From Pseudohoeflea suaedae (GTDB lineage Bacteria; Pseudomonadota; Alphaproteobacteria; Rhizobiales; Rhizobiaceae): 64,000 nucleotides of DNA. A model generated the notes under the pieces. It was given only the letters and a program-made list of their open reading frames with translations. It was not told the origin of the DNA and made no database searches. The stretch spans positions 1,302,001-1,366,000 of the forward strand of contig NZ_SMSI01000001.1 in the NCBI RefSeq assembly GCF_004354915.1, given 5' to 3'. This document shows, piece by piece, positions 47,343-55,047 of this stretch. Numbering within the stretch: position 1 is the stretch's first letter; each line of letters opens with the position of its first letter. Position numbers and translations under genes: made by a program.

Positions 47343-49078
47343 TGACGCCGTTTCTCAAGCCGTTCTCCCGCGTCTCGGAAGACCGTTCGGGTAGCATTGC
47401 GGTACCCGCCGCAGCATCGCTCATGCTCATTGTCGGCACGCTCGCCCTCGGTGTGGACTACGGCGCGATCACCCTCCAGAACCGCCGGGCGCAGGCGATG
47501 GTGGATATCATGGCGATTCAGGCCGCAAGCGATATAGGCAAGCCCGAGGAGATGGTCAGGCGCTATCTCCAGGACAATGATCTCGATTACGCGATCTCCC
47601 TCGGCAATGGCTATCTCCTGCCCGACGGTTCGATCGTCGGCGAAGAGGAGATGAAGCAGCGGAAGGACGGTCTGATCGAGATCGAAACCGGCAGCTACAT
47701 GCCCGATCCGAGCCTGCAGGTCAGCGATCGCTTCGTGCCCGCGGGACCGGCCGAACCCGATGCGGTCCGGGTGAAGGCGCGCCAGAAGGCCGAGCTGTAT
47801 TTTGCCTCGGTCCTGACAGATCCGTTCGACTTCGAGGTGACCGGAACCGCGTCGGCGACGAAACAGGCTTCCTTCTGGATCGGTTCGCGGCTCGCCTCCC
47901 TGGATGGCGGCATCCTCAACAAGATCACCAGCGGGCTGCTGGGCACGGAACTGTCGTTGAGCGTGATGGACTACAATGCGCTCGCCTCGGTCGATCTCGA
48001 CCTTCTTTCCTTCTCCAAGGCGTTGGCGACCGACGTCTCGCTTCAGGCAGGCACCTTCAACGACCTGCTTGCCTCCGATGTCAGTCTTCCGAAAATGCTG
48101 AGCGCGATGAGAGCCACACAGGGTGTCAGCGGTGCGGCCGAAAGTGCGCTTGCAAGCATTGAAAGAGCAATCGGGAACACCGACGCCAAGATACAGCTCG
48201 GTGACCTTATTGATCTGGGTGCGATCGGCGACGATCAGATCGGCAGTCAGCAGAGCCTTGAAGTGCACGGCAACCTTCTGCAGTTGGTGACCGCAGCCTC
48301 GGCCTTGTCGAAGCAGGGCAGGCAGGTCGCGATCGATCTCGGCACCGTGGTTCCCGGGCTCGGCAGGACGACGGCGAGGCTTGCCATCGGCGAGCCGCCG
48401 GCGCATTCGTCGATGATCGCAACCGGTTCGCTCGGCGATGCCGTGAGGACGGCACAGATGCGGCTTCTGATCGATACGGAGCTGTCGGGCCTCCTGGCGT
48501 TGCTCGGCACCAAAATTCATCTGCCCATCTTTGTCGAAACGGCATTCGCGGAAGCCCGCCTCCGGTCCATTTCCTGCGGAACCAGCTATGTCGGGGACGC
48601 CGTGAAGCTCGACGTGACGCCCGGCCTTGCCAAAATTGCGGTCGCGCAGCTCGATGCGTCGAAATTCGACGACTTCTCCCGCCCGCTCTCGCTGCAGAAG
48701 GCCAAGCTCGTGACGACACCTCTGCTTGAGATCTCGGGCATTGCCGATGTGTCCGTCTCCAACACATCCGCGCGAACCATAACCTTTTCCGGCTCCAGTA
48801 TTCACAACCACGAGGTCCGGAATGTCTCCACGCGCAATTTCATCGGCTCGCTGGTCGGAAGCCTTGCGGAGAAGACGCGCCTCGAGGCCAGAGTCCTCGG
48901 TCTCTCACTTGTGAGCCCGGACGTGGTTCTGTCTCTCGTCGGGCAGCTTCTCAAGGATGCCGCCGCGCCGCTCGACAACGTGCTCTACAACACCCTTCTC
49001 GCCTTCGGCGTGAAGGTCGGTGAGGCCGATGTCAGCGTCACGGACGTCGATTGCGGGCGACCGGTTCTGGTGCAGTAG
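47342..49078 (+). CDS. TadG-like pilus assembly protein (DUF2134-type)
   Basis: A 578-aa protein with the TadG N-terminus DRSGSIAVPAAASLMLIVGT (about 14-34; transmembrane helix), then QNRRAQAMVDIMAIQAA, the conserved Alpha-helical spine. The remaining 480 residues are an extracytoplasmic region with many Asp, Leu and Ala residues and few cysteines (one near 400, one near 570). TadG proteins help anchor Tad pili in the envelope. It is translationally coupled to the TadE-like gene. Confidence 0.82.
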   Translation: MTPFLKPFSRVSEDRSGSIAVPAAASLMLIVGTLALGVDYGAITLQNRRAQAMVDIMAIQAASDIGKPEEMVRRYLQDNDLDYAISLGNGYLLPDGSIVGEEEMKQRKDGLIEIETGSYMPDPSLQVSDRFVPAGPAEPDAVRVKARQKAELYFASVLTDPFDFEVTGTASATKQASFWIGSRLASLDGGILNKITSGLLGTELSLSVMDYNALASVDLDLLSFSKALATDVSLQAGTFNDLLASDVSLPKMLSAMRATQGVSGAAESALASIERAIGNTDAKIQLGDLIDLGAIGDDQIGSQQSLEVHGNLLQLVTAASALSKQGRQVAIDLGTVVPGLGRTTARLAIGEPPAHSSMIATGSLGDAVRTAQMRLLIDTELSGLLALLGTKIHLPIFVETAFAEARLRSISCGTSYVGDAVKLDVTPGLAKIAVAQLDASKFDDFSRPLSLQKAKLVTTPLLEISGIADVSVSNTSARTITFSGSSIHNHEVRNVSTRNFIGSLVGSLAEKTRLEARVLGLSLVSPDVVLSLVGQLLKDAAAPLDNVLYNTLLAFGVKVGEADVSVTDVDCGRPVLVQ

Positions 49079-49100
49079 GCCCGAGGCTTACCCGATCCGG

Positions 49101-49553
49101 CTAGAGCCGGATCGCCGTTTCTTCCTTGGCGGTGCGTATGATCATCATGGTGAAGAAGCGCGCCACATTGGTTTGTTCCCGGAACAGCCTGTCGCACAGG
49201 ACGTCGAATTCTTCCATGTCGGCAAGCCGCAGCATCAGGACGACATCCGTCTCTCCGGTCACCGTATAGGCATGGGAGACTGCGTCCTCCGCGGCTGCCA
49301 CCTCGAGGAACCGCCGCAACTGCTGCTCGCTGTGCAGCTTCAGTTCTACCGTCACCAGGGCCTTGATCCCGCGGCCCGCCCGCGAGGGATTGAGAATCGC
49401 GACGATCTTTTCTATCACGCCGCTCCTTCTGAGCCGCTGCACCCGCCGCAGGCAGGTCGATGGCGCAAGCCCGACCGCCTCGGCGATGTCTGCATTGGTT
49501 CGCGAGGCGTCGCGCTGCATGAGGTTGAGTATCTTGCGATCGATGCGGTCCAT
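49101..49553 (-). CDS. Lrp/AsnC family transcriptional regulator
   Basis: A 150-aa protein with an N-terminal HTH (RKILNLMQRDASRTNADIAEAVGLAPSTCLRRVQRL, split by the turn near residue 30) and a C-terminal RAM ligand-binding domain (SHAYTVTGETDVVLMLR). These bind amino acids or related compounds as dimers to octamers. It faces a nucleoside-recognition-domain transporter across a 90-base gap with phased TTGCAA sites, implying autoregulation and control of the neighbour. Confidence 0.94.
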   Translation of the reverse strand: MDRIDRKILNLMQRDASRTNADIAEAVGLAPSTCLRRVQRLRRSGVIEKIVAILNPSRAGRGIKALVTVELKLHSEQQLRRFLEVAAAEDAVSHAYTVTGETDVVLMLRLADMEEFDVLCDRLFREQTNVARFFTMMIIRTAKEETAIRL

Positions 49554-49581
49554 CGCCCGAACTTAACCCCTTCAGGGCGCG

Positions 49582-49609
49582 TTGCAATAAAATTGCAAGA
49601 TAGTGCAAT
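49582..49609. promoter_or_regulatory. Phased TTGCAA operator between the Lrp-type regulator and its divergent neighbour
   Basis: TTGCAA at 49582-49587 and 49593-49598, plus GTGCAA at 49603-49608, recur every 10-11 bases, one DNA turn. ATTGCA-AGATAG-TGCAAT (49592-49609) is a perfect inverted repeat. Helically phased half sites are what a wrapped Lrp/AsnC octamer binds. The position covers both divergent promoters. Confidence 0.6.
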
Positions 49610-49642
49610 CTTTGACCGCAAATTCGAAGTGGCATGCGGTAG

Positions 49643-50644
49643 ATGATGGCGGTAGACAGACCCGTCCCCGCCAGGAGCCACCCCTTGTCCAAGCTCATCG
49701 ACATCCTTCGCCGGACGCCGGAAACCTTCAGCATCTACTGGATGCTCTTCCGCATCACGGTGCCGATTACCATTTTGGCCGAGCTGGCCTCGCGCATGGG
49801 GGTGATCGAGTGGATGGCGCCGGTCTTCTCGCCGGTCATGAACCTCGTCGGCCTGCCGCCGGAACTCGGGCTCGCCTGGCTCACCGCGATGATCGTCGGC
49901 ATGTGGGGCGCCGTGCCGCTCCTGTTCTCGCTCGTCGATATTTCCACCCTCAGCGTGGCCGACGTGACGATCTTCTCGGTGCTGATGCTGTTTGCCCACG
50001 GGCTGCCGATCGAGCAGAAGATCATCCAGAAGGCTGGCCCCGGCATGATGGCGACCACCGTCCTGAGGATCGCCGGTGCGCTCGTCTACGGTTTCATCAT
50101 CCACCGGATCTGCTCGGCCACCGGCTGGCTGTCCGCCCCCGTCGATCCCGTCTGGGTGCCGCTGTCGGGCGTGACCACCTGGCCGGATTTCTTCCTCGGC
50201 CTGGGCGAGGCGATGGTCTGGATGTTCGTCATTCTCGTCGGGCTCTTCTGGGTGCTCGAGATCATGAAGCTGGTCGGCCTGATGGGCCTGTTGATGCGCG
50301 CGCTCTCACCCATGTTGCGGCTTGCGGGCATCAGGGGCGAGGCAGGTGAACTCACCGCCATCGGCCTGTTTCTCGGCATTTCCTATGGCGCCGGCTTTCT
50401 CGTGCGCGAAGCGCGCTCGGGCCGGGTGTCGCCGCGCCAGGTCTTCCTCTCCTGCGCCTTCATGGGTTTCGCCCACTCGGTGATCGAGGACACGATCCTG
50501 GTGCTGGCGCTCGGCGCGGACATCTACACGGTTCTCGTCGGCCGGGTGATCTTCGCGGTCATCGCCACCGGCATCATCGCACTTCTGCTGCGCGGCGTGT
50601 CCGAAGCCACCTTCATGGCCAGGCTCTACCGCCAGAAGGCGTGA
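49643..50644 (+). CDS. Nucleoside recognition (Gate) domain membrane protein
   Basis: About 333 aa with roughly nine transmembrane helices. The segment MGVIEWMAPVFSPVMNLVGL and the GAVPLLFSLVD region match the Gate/nucleoside-recognition domain; a second copy appears in LGISYGAGFLVREARSGRVS. Such proteins include SpmA/B, nucleoside transporters and putative iron or amino acid carriers. The substrate is unknown. A TTG at 49685, with AGGAG before it, is an alternative start. Confidence 0.85.
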   Translation: MMAVDRPVPARSHPLSKLIDILRRTPETFSIYWMLFRITVPITILAELASRMGVIEWMAPVFSPVMNLVGLPPELGLAWLTAMIVGMWGAVPLLFSLVDISTLSVADVTIFSVLMLFAHGLPIEQKIIQKAGPGMMATTVLRIAGALVYGFIIHRICSATGWLSAPVDPVWVPLSGVTTWPDFFLGLGEAMVWMFVILVGLFWVLEIMKLVGLMGLLMRALSPMLRLAGIRGEAGELTAIGLFLGISYGAGFLVREARSGRVSPRQVFLSCAFMGFAHSVIEDTILVLALGADIYTVLVGRVIFAVIATGIIALLLRGVSEATFMARLYRQKA

Positions 50645-50810
50645 ACCGGGCCACGCAACCGGACTTGTTGCCCTTTCAATCGATATGAGGCGCCCCTGAG
50701 CCGGCGCGCGACTTGACCTTGCCCGTCCGCCGCGCCTAAGCCTTGTGACGGACTTATGTTGCGGCGCAAGAACCGTCAGGGTCCGACGGAATTGAAGGGG
50801 AATGCGAGAC

Positions 50811-53474
50811 ATGACGAAATGGGTTTACGTCTTCGGGGACGGCCGTGCGGAGGGTTCGGCCAGGGATAGCCATCTGCTGGGCGGCAAGGGCGCCAATCTC
50901 GCCGAGATGTGCGCGCTCGGCCTTCCCGTTCCGCCAGGGCTGACGATCACCACCGAAGCCTGCAACGCCTATTATGACGGCGGCAAGTCCTTCCCCGAGG
51001 GGCTCGAGGCGGATGTCATGGCCGCGCTCCAGAAGGTCGGCGAGATGGCGGGCCGCGGCTTCGGCGATCCCGACCGTCCACTGCTTCTCTCGGTGCGTTC
51101 GGGCGCGCGCGCCTCCATGCCCGGCATGATGGACACGGTGCTCAATCTCGGCCTCAACGACGACAGCGTGCTCGCCATGGCCCGCGAGAGCGGCGACGAG
51201 CGCTTTGCCTGGGATTCCTACCGCCGCTTCATCCAGATGTATGCCGATGTCGTCATGGGGCTCGACCACGAGGTCTTCGAGGAAATTCTCGAAGACGAGA
51301 AGGCCCGCCTTGGCCACGAGCTCGACACCGATCTGTCCGCCGCCGAGTGGCAGGAGGTGATCGCCCGCTACAAGCAGACGATCTCCGACGAACTGGGGCA
51401 AGCCTTCCCGCAGGATCCGCGCGAGCAGCTCTGGGGCGCCATCGGCGCGGTCTTCTCGAGCTGGATGAACGCGCGCGCCATCACCTACCGCCAGCTTCAC
51501 GACATCCCCACCTCCTGGGGCACGGCGGTCAACGTGCAGGCCATGGTCTTCGGCAATTTCGGCAATACCTCGGCCACCGGCGTGGCGTTCACCCGCAATC
51601 CCTCGACCGGCGAGAACCGGCTCTATGGCGAGTTCCTGATCAACGCGCAGGGCGAGGACGTGGTGGCCGGCATCCGCACGCCGCAGTCGATTACCGAAGC
51701 CGGCCGCATCGAGTCCGGCTCCGACAGGCCGTCGCTCGAAAAGACCATGCCCGAGGCCTATGCGGAATTCGTCAGGATCACCGAGCGGCTCGAGGCGCAT
51801 TATCTCGACATGCAGGATCTCGAATTCACCATCGAGCGTGGCAAGCTCTGGATGCTGCAGACCCGCACCGGCAAGCGCACGGCCAAGGCGGCGATCCGCA
51901 TCGCCGTCGAGATGGCCGATTCCGGCATGATCAGCAGGGAGGAAGCCGTCCGCCGCATCGAGCCCGCCTCGCTCGACCAGCTCTTGCACCCCACCATCGA
52001 TCCCGCCGCCGAACGCCCGGTCATCGGCTCGGGCCTGCCGGCCTCTCCCGGCGCTGCAACCGGCGAGATCGTGTTCACCTCCGAGGAGGCGGTGGACGCC
52101 GTGCGCGCCGGCCGCAAGGTCATTCTGGTGCGCGTGGAGACGAGCCCCGAGGACATTCACGGCATGCACGCTGCCGAGGGCATTCTCACCGTGCGCGGCG
52201 GCATGACGAGCCATGCGGCGGTCGTTGCCCGCGGCATGGGCAAGCCCTGCGTTTCCGGCGCCGGCGCGCTGCGCATCGACATGCGCAACCGCACGCTTCT
52301 GGCGATGGGCGCCAAGCTCGGCCCCGGTGACGTCATCACCATCGACGGCTCGTCCGGCCAGGTGCTCAGGGGCGCAGTCCCCATGCTCCAGCCCGAACTC
52401 TCGGGCGATTTCGGCCGGCTGATGGAATGGGCCGACGCCACCCGCCGCATGACGGTGCGCACCAATGCCGAGACGCCGGCGGATGCCCGCGCCGCGCGCT
52501 CCTTCGGGGCCGAGGGCATCGGGCTGTGCCGCACCGAGCACATGTTCTTCGAGGACGGCCGCATCTCCACCATGCGCGAGATGATCCTTGCCGATTCCGA
52601 GGCGGGCCGCCGCGCCGCTCTCGACAAGCTGCTGCCCATGCAGCGCTCGGATTTCATCGAGCTGTTCGAGATCATGCACGGCCTGCCGATCACCATCCGC
52701 CTGCTCGACCCGCCGCTGCACGAGTTTCTGCCCAAGGGCGCCGAGGAGATCGCCGAGGTGGCGCGCTCGATCGGCGTCGAGGCCGAGGCGCTCGCCGCCC
52801 GCATCGACGAGCTCCACGAGTTCAACCCCATGCTCGGCCATCGCGGCTGCCGGCTCGCCATCTCCTGGCCGGAGATCGCCGAAATGCAGACCCGCGCCAT
52901 CTTCGAGGCGGCCATCGAAGCCGCAAAAACCACCGGCGCACCGGTGGAACTCGAAATCATGGTGCCGCTCGTGGGCCTGCGCACCGAGCTCGATTTCGTC
53001 AAGGCGCGCATCGATGCGGTGGCGCGCGACGTGATGGCGGAGGCGGGGCAGGAGATCGCCTATCTCGTCGGTACCATGATCGAGCTGCCGCGCGCCGCTA
53101 TCCAGGCCGGCTCCATCGCCGAGGCCGCCGAGTTCTTCTCCTTCGGCACCAACGACCTGACCCAGACCACCTTCGGCATCTCCCGCGACGACGCCCAATC
53201 CTTCCTGCAGACCTACCGCCAGAAGGGGATTATCGAGACCGATCCCTTCGTCACCATCGACACCGAGGGCGTGGGCCAGCTCGTCCGCATCGCGAGCGAA
53301 AACGGCCGCGCCACGCGCCCCGGCATGAAGCTCGGCATCTGCGGCGAACACGGCGGCGACCCGGCCTCCATCCGCTTCTGTGAGAGCGTCGGGCTGGATT
53401 ACGTCTCTTGCTCCCCGTTCCGGGTGCCGATTGCCCGGCTGGCTGCGGCGCAGGCGGCTGTCAAAGAGGGGTAG
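50811..53474 (+). CDS. ppdK: Pyruvate, phosphate dikinase
   Basis: An 887-aa enzyme interconverting pyruvate and phosphoenolpyruvate with ATP and phosphate. The N-terminal nucleotide-binding domain opens with HLLGGKGANLAEM; the swivelling phosphohistidine domain has catalytic His468 in GGMTSHAAVVARG, with the regulatory Thr two residues before; the C-terminal PEP domain has GLCRTEHMFF and SFGTNDLTQTTFG. It supports gluconeogenesis from C4 acids. The ATG at 50811 is in the family position; one at 50802 is in frame too. Confidence 0.96.
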   Translation: MTKWVYVFGDGRAEGSARDSHLLGGKGANLAEMCALGLPVPPGLTITTEACNAYYDGGKSFPEGLEADVMAALQKVGEMAGRGFGDPDRPLLLSVRSGARASMPGMMDTVLNLGLNDDSVLAMARESGDERFAWDSYRRFIQMYADVVMGLDHEVFEEILEDEKARLGHELDTDLSAAEWQEVIARYKQTISDELGQAFPQDPREQLWGAIGAVFSSWMNARAITYRQLHDIPTSWGTAVNVQAMVFGNFGNTSATGVAFTRNPSTGENRLYGEFLINAQGEDVVAGIRTPQSITEAGRIESGSDRPSLEKTMPEAYAEFVRITERLEAHYLDMQDLEFTIERGKLWMLQTRTGKRTAKAAIRIAVEMADSGMISREEAVRRIEPASLDQLLHPTIDPAAERPVIGSGLPASPGAATGEIVFTSEEAVDAVRAGRKVILVRVETSPEDIHGMHAAEGILTVRGGMTSHAAVVARGMGKPCVSGAGALRIDMRNRTLLAMGAKLGPGDVITIDGSSGQVLRGAVPMLQPELSGDFGRLMEWADATRRMTVRTNAETPADARAARSFGAEGIGLCRTEHMFFEDGRISTMREMILADSEAGRRAALDKLLPMQRSDFIELFEIMHGLPITIRLLDPPLHEFLPKGAEEIAEVARSIGVEAEALAARIDELHEFNPMLGHRGCRLAISWPEIAEMQTRAIFEAAIEAAKTTGAPVELEIMVPLVGLRTELDFVKARIDAVARDVMAEAGQEIAYLVGTMIELPRAAIQAGSIAEAAEFFSFGTNDLTQTTFGISRDDAQSFLQTYRQKGIIETDPFVTIDTEGVGQLVRIASENGRATRPGMKLGICGEHGGDPASIRFCESVGLDYVSCSPFRVPIARLAAAQAAVKEG

Positions 53475-53483
53475 CGCGCGATC

Positions 53484-53640
53484 CAATCTCCCCCTCGGAG
53501 GGGCGAAAGCAAAAGCTTGGGCATGGCCATGCCAAGTCCTTAGCTTTTGCAAGAGAGGGGAGAAGCGGAGCGGTCAGCCAAAGACTGACGATTTGGCTTT
53601 TCGGGCGACGAACGCCCGGAGTCATAGCGGAGGGCAGGGG
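53484..53640. repeat. Palindromic mosaic element after ppdK, also a likely terminator
   Basis: CCCCTC-G-GAGGGG (53491-53503 region), GCAAAAGCT (53509-53517) with AGCTTTTGC (53542-53550) enclosing the near-palindrome TGGGCATGGCCATGCCA, then GCCAAA/TTTGGC and CGGGCG-ACGAA-CGCCCG. The run of nested stems resembles rhizobial intergenic mosaic elements. The TTTTGC stem edge could help end ppdK transcription. Confidence 0.55.
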
Positions 53641-53658
53641 CAAGCGCCGATCCCTCGT

Positions 53659-54207
53659 CTTCGTCATTCTCGGGCTTGACCCGAGAATCCATTCCGCGAT
53701 GCCGGTGAAAGGATATGGATGCTCGGGTCAAGCCCGAGCATGACGAGTGGAAGGGGCGCGGGTCGAGCCCGAGAATGACGAGCGGAGGGGTTCTCGGGTC
53801 AAGCCTGAGAATGACGAGTGGAATGAGCGCGGGTCAAGCCTGAGAATGGCAAGTGGAAGGGGCGCGGGCAAGTCCGGGCATGACGAGCGGAGGGGGAGGC
53901 CATTCCGCTCCACGGAGTCCCTGCCCGCCGCACGCTTCTGTCCCGCATCTCTTGCCGTTCTCAGCGCAGAATACCCACCCCATGCGAAACTGCCGTCTCC
54001 TCCGTCATCGAACGCGCCGGAAAGGTCCCGGCGCGGGCGGTGTCTCCGTTGCTTCGTGGCTGGCAGCCGACGTTCGCACTCTCCTTCGTCATTCTCGGGC
54101 TTGACCCGAGAATCCATTCGCGAAGCCGGCGAAACGGTATGGATGCTCGGGTCAAGCCCGAGAATGACGAGTGGAGGGGTTCTCGGGTCAAGCCCGAGAA
54201 TGACTAG
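53659..54207. repeat. REP-like palindrome array, left block (9 units)
   Basis: The 23-base unit ATTCTCGGG-CTTGA-CCCGAGAAT (9-base arms) or its reverse form ATGCTCGGG-TCAAG-CCCGAGCAT appears at 53666-53688, 53719-53741, 54091-54113, 54143-54165 and 54179-54201. Degenerate copies lie at 53754-53776, 53790-53812, 53825-53847 and about 53860-53881. Head-to-head pairs are spaced by about 30 bases (53661-53748 and 54088-54172), forming larger inverted structures. Conserved flanks GTCATT / ATGACGAG mark the full unit. This palindrome type is dispersed in alphaproteobacterial intergenic DNA. Confidence 0.9.
53882..54179. repeat. Duplicated module, left copy
   Basis: About 298 bases that recur with substitutions and small gaps at 54631-54914. 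Each copy begins GACGAG(C/T)GGAGGGGGAGGCC, runs through a 150-base non-palindromic stretch (with TTCTCAGCGCAGAATACCC and CGGCGCGGGCGG) and ends with a head-to-head palindrome pair. The two copies lie in direct orientation on either side of the GIY-YIG gene. Confidence 0.85.
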
Positions 54208-54263
54208 TACGGGGGACCTTAGTCCACTCCCATCCTGGGCGGTACTGCCCCCTCCCAACACCA

Positions 54264-54548
54264 TCACCACAACTCTTGATACAGATCCCGCCAGTCCGGG
54301 TTCATCTGCTCGATCAGCTCGATCTTCCATTCCCGGTACCAGCGTTTGAGGGATGTCTCTCGCTGGATCGCATCGCGAATGTCGAAATGCTCCTCGTACC
54401 AGACCAGTCGGGAGCAGCCATATTTCGACGAAAAGCCCGGTGTCAGCCCTTCGCGATGCTCATAGGCCCGACGCGCGAGGTCGGACGTCACGCCGATATA
54501 GAGCGTACCGTTCTTGTGGTTGGTGACGATGTAGACATATCCCGTCAT
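54264..54548 (-). CDS. GIY-YIG nuclease family protein (UPF0213-like) embedded in the palindrome array
   Basis: A 94-aa single-domain protein. GYVYIVTN at 3-10 and TLYIGVTSDLARRAYEHREG at 15-34 make the GIY and YIG strands with catalytic Tyr6, Tyr17 and an Arg near 26-27; the metal-binding Glu is Glu64 in QRETSLKRW. GIY-YIG domains act in homing endonucleases, UvrC and some mobile elements. This short form has no added DNA-binding domain. The ATG at 54546-54548 is 24 bases from a palindrome unit on the upstream side; another unit lies 63 bases past the stop. The product could act on these palindromes, but this is inferred. Confidence 0.9.
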   Translation of the reverse strand: MTGYVYIVTNHKNGTLYIGVTSDLARRAYEHREGLTPGFSSKYGCSRLVWYEEHFDIRDAIQRETSLKRWYREWKIELIEQMNPDWRDLYQELW

Positions 54549-54571
54549 GCGGGAAATGTGTTGGGATATGG

Positions 54572-54914
54572 ATGCTCGGGTCAAGCCCGAGCATGACGAA
54601 TGGAGGGGTTCTCGGGTCAAGCCTGAGAATGACGAGTGGAGGGGGAGGCCATTCCAGCCCACGGAGTCCTTGCATGCCGCACGCCTCTGTCCCGCATGTC
54701 TTGCGTTCTCAGCGCAGAATACCCGCTCCATGCGATACTGCCGCCTTCGTCGTCATTGGCCATACGGGAAACGTCCCGGCGCGGGCGGGTCATCATTGCG
54801 GGAAAAGCATCCACTCTCCTTCGTCATTCTCGGGCTTGACCCGAGAATCCATTTCGCGATGCCGGCGAAGGGGCATGGATGCTCGGGTCAAGCCCGAGCA
54901 TGACGAGTGGAGGG
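54572..54914. repeat. REP-like palindrome array, right block (4 units)
   Basis: Units at 54572-54594 and 54879-54901 (ATGCTCGGG-TCAAG-CCCGAGCAT), 54608-54630 (one arm with a T for C change) and 54826-54848 (ATTCTCGGG form). The last two form a head-to-head pair like the two pairs in the left block. Confidence 0.9.
54631..54914. repeat. Duplicated module, right copy
   Basis: About 284 bases matching 53882-54179: same opening GACGAGTGGAGGGGGAGGCC, same inner landmarks, same closing palindrome pair. Divergence between copies shows the duplication is not recent or that copies are mobile. Confidence 0.85.
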
Positions 54915-55047
54915 CAACCCGGCCGCCAACTCCCGCGAAGGGGGGAGAGGGACGCTCCCCAGGCCCCCCACGGAACCCTCGTGCCGCTGGCGACTTGTAC
55001 CGGCACACGCGCCGCGCGATCCGCCCGGCCATCCACGGGGAATTCCC

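Larger units (their letters stand above)
53475..54263. other. Gene-free repeat region downstream of ppdK
   Basis: About 790 bases with no credible gene. It holds the complex hairpin element at 53484-53640 and nine of the thirteen REP-like palindromes, plus the first copy of a duplicated module. Short open frames here have no ribosome sites and translate repeated palindromes (recurrent SGLTRE peptides). Confidence 0.8.
54549..55047. other. Gene-free repeat region upstream of the GIY-YIG gene
   Basis: About 500 bases holding palindrome units 10-13, the second copy of the duplicated module and a C-rich leader before the zinc peptidase gene. No protein gene was supported. Confidence 0.8.

Noticed and set aside
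50754-53552. A 932-codon open frame antisense to ppdK
   Set aside because: It lies opposite a complete, well-conserved enzyme and arises from high third-position GC; the translation is a low-complexity Gly/Ala/His/Arg/Asp mix with no domain.
53728-54731. Several short open frames across the repeats (peptides with SGLTRE or SSFSG)
   Set aside because: They are translations of the palindromes themselves and lack ribosome sites; only the GIY-YIG part is a real protein.
53659-54914. Possible CRISPR array
   Set aside because: Repeats are palindromes in both orientations with irregular spacing, degenerate copies and no uniform unique spacers or cas genes.
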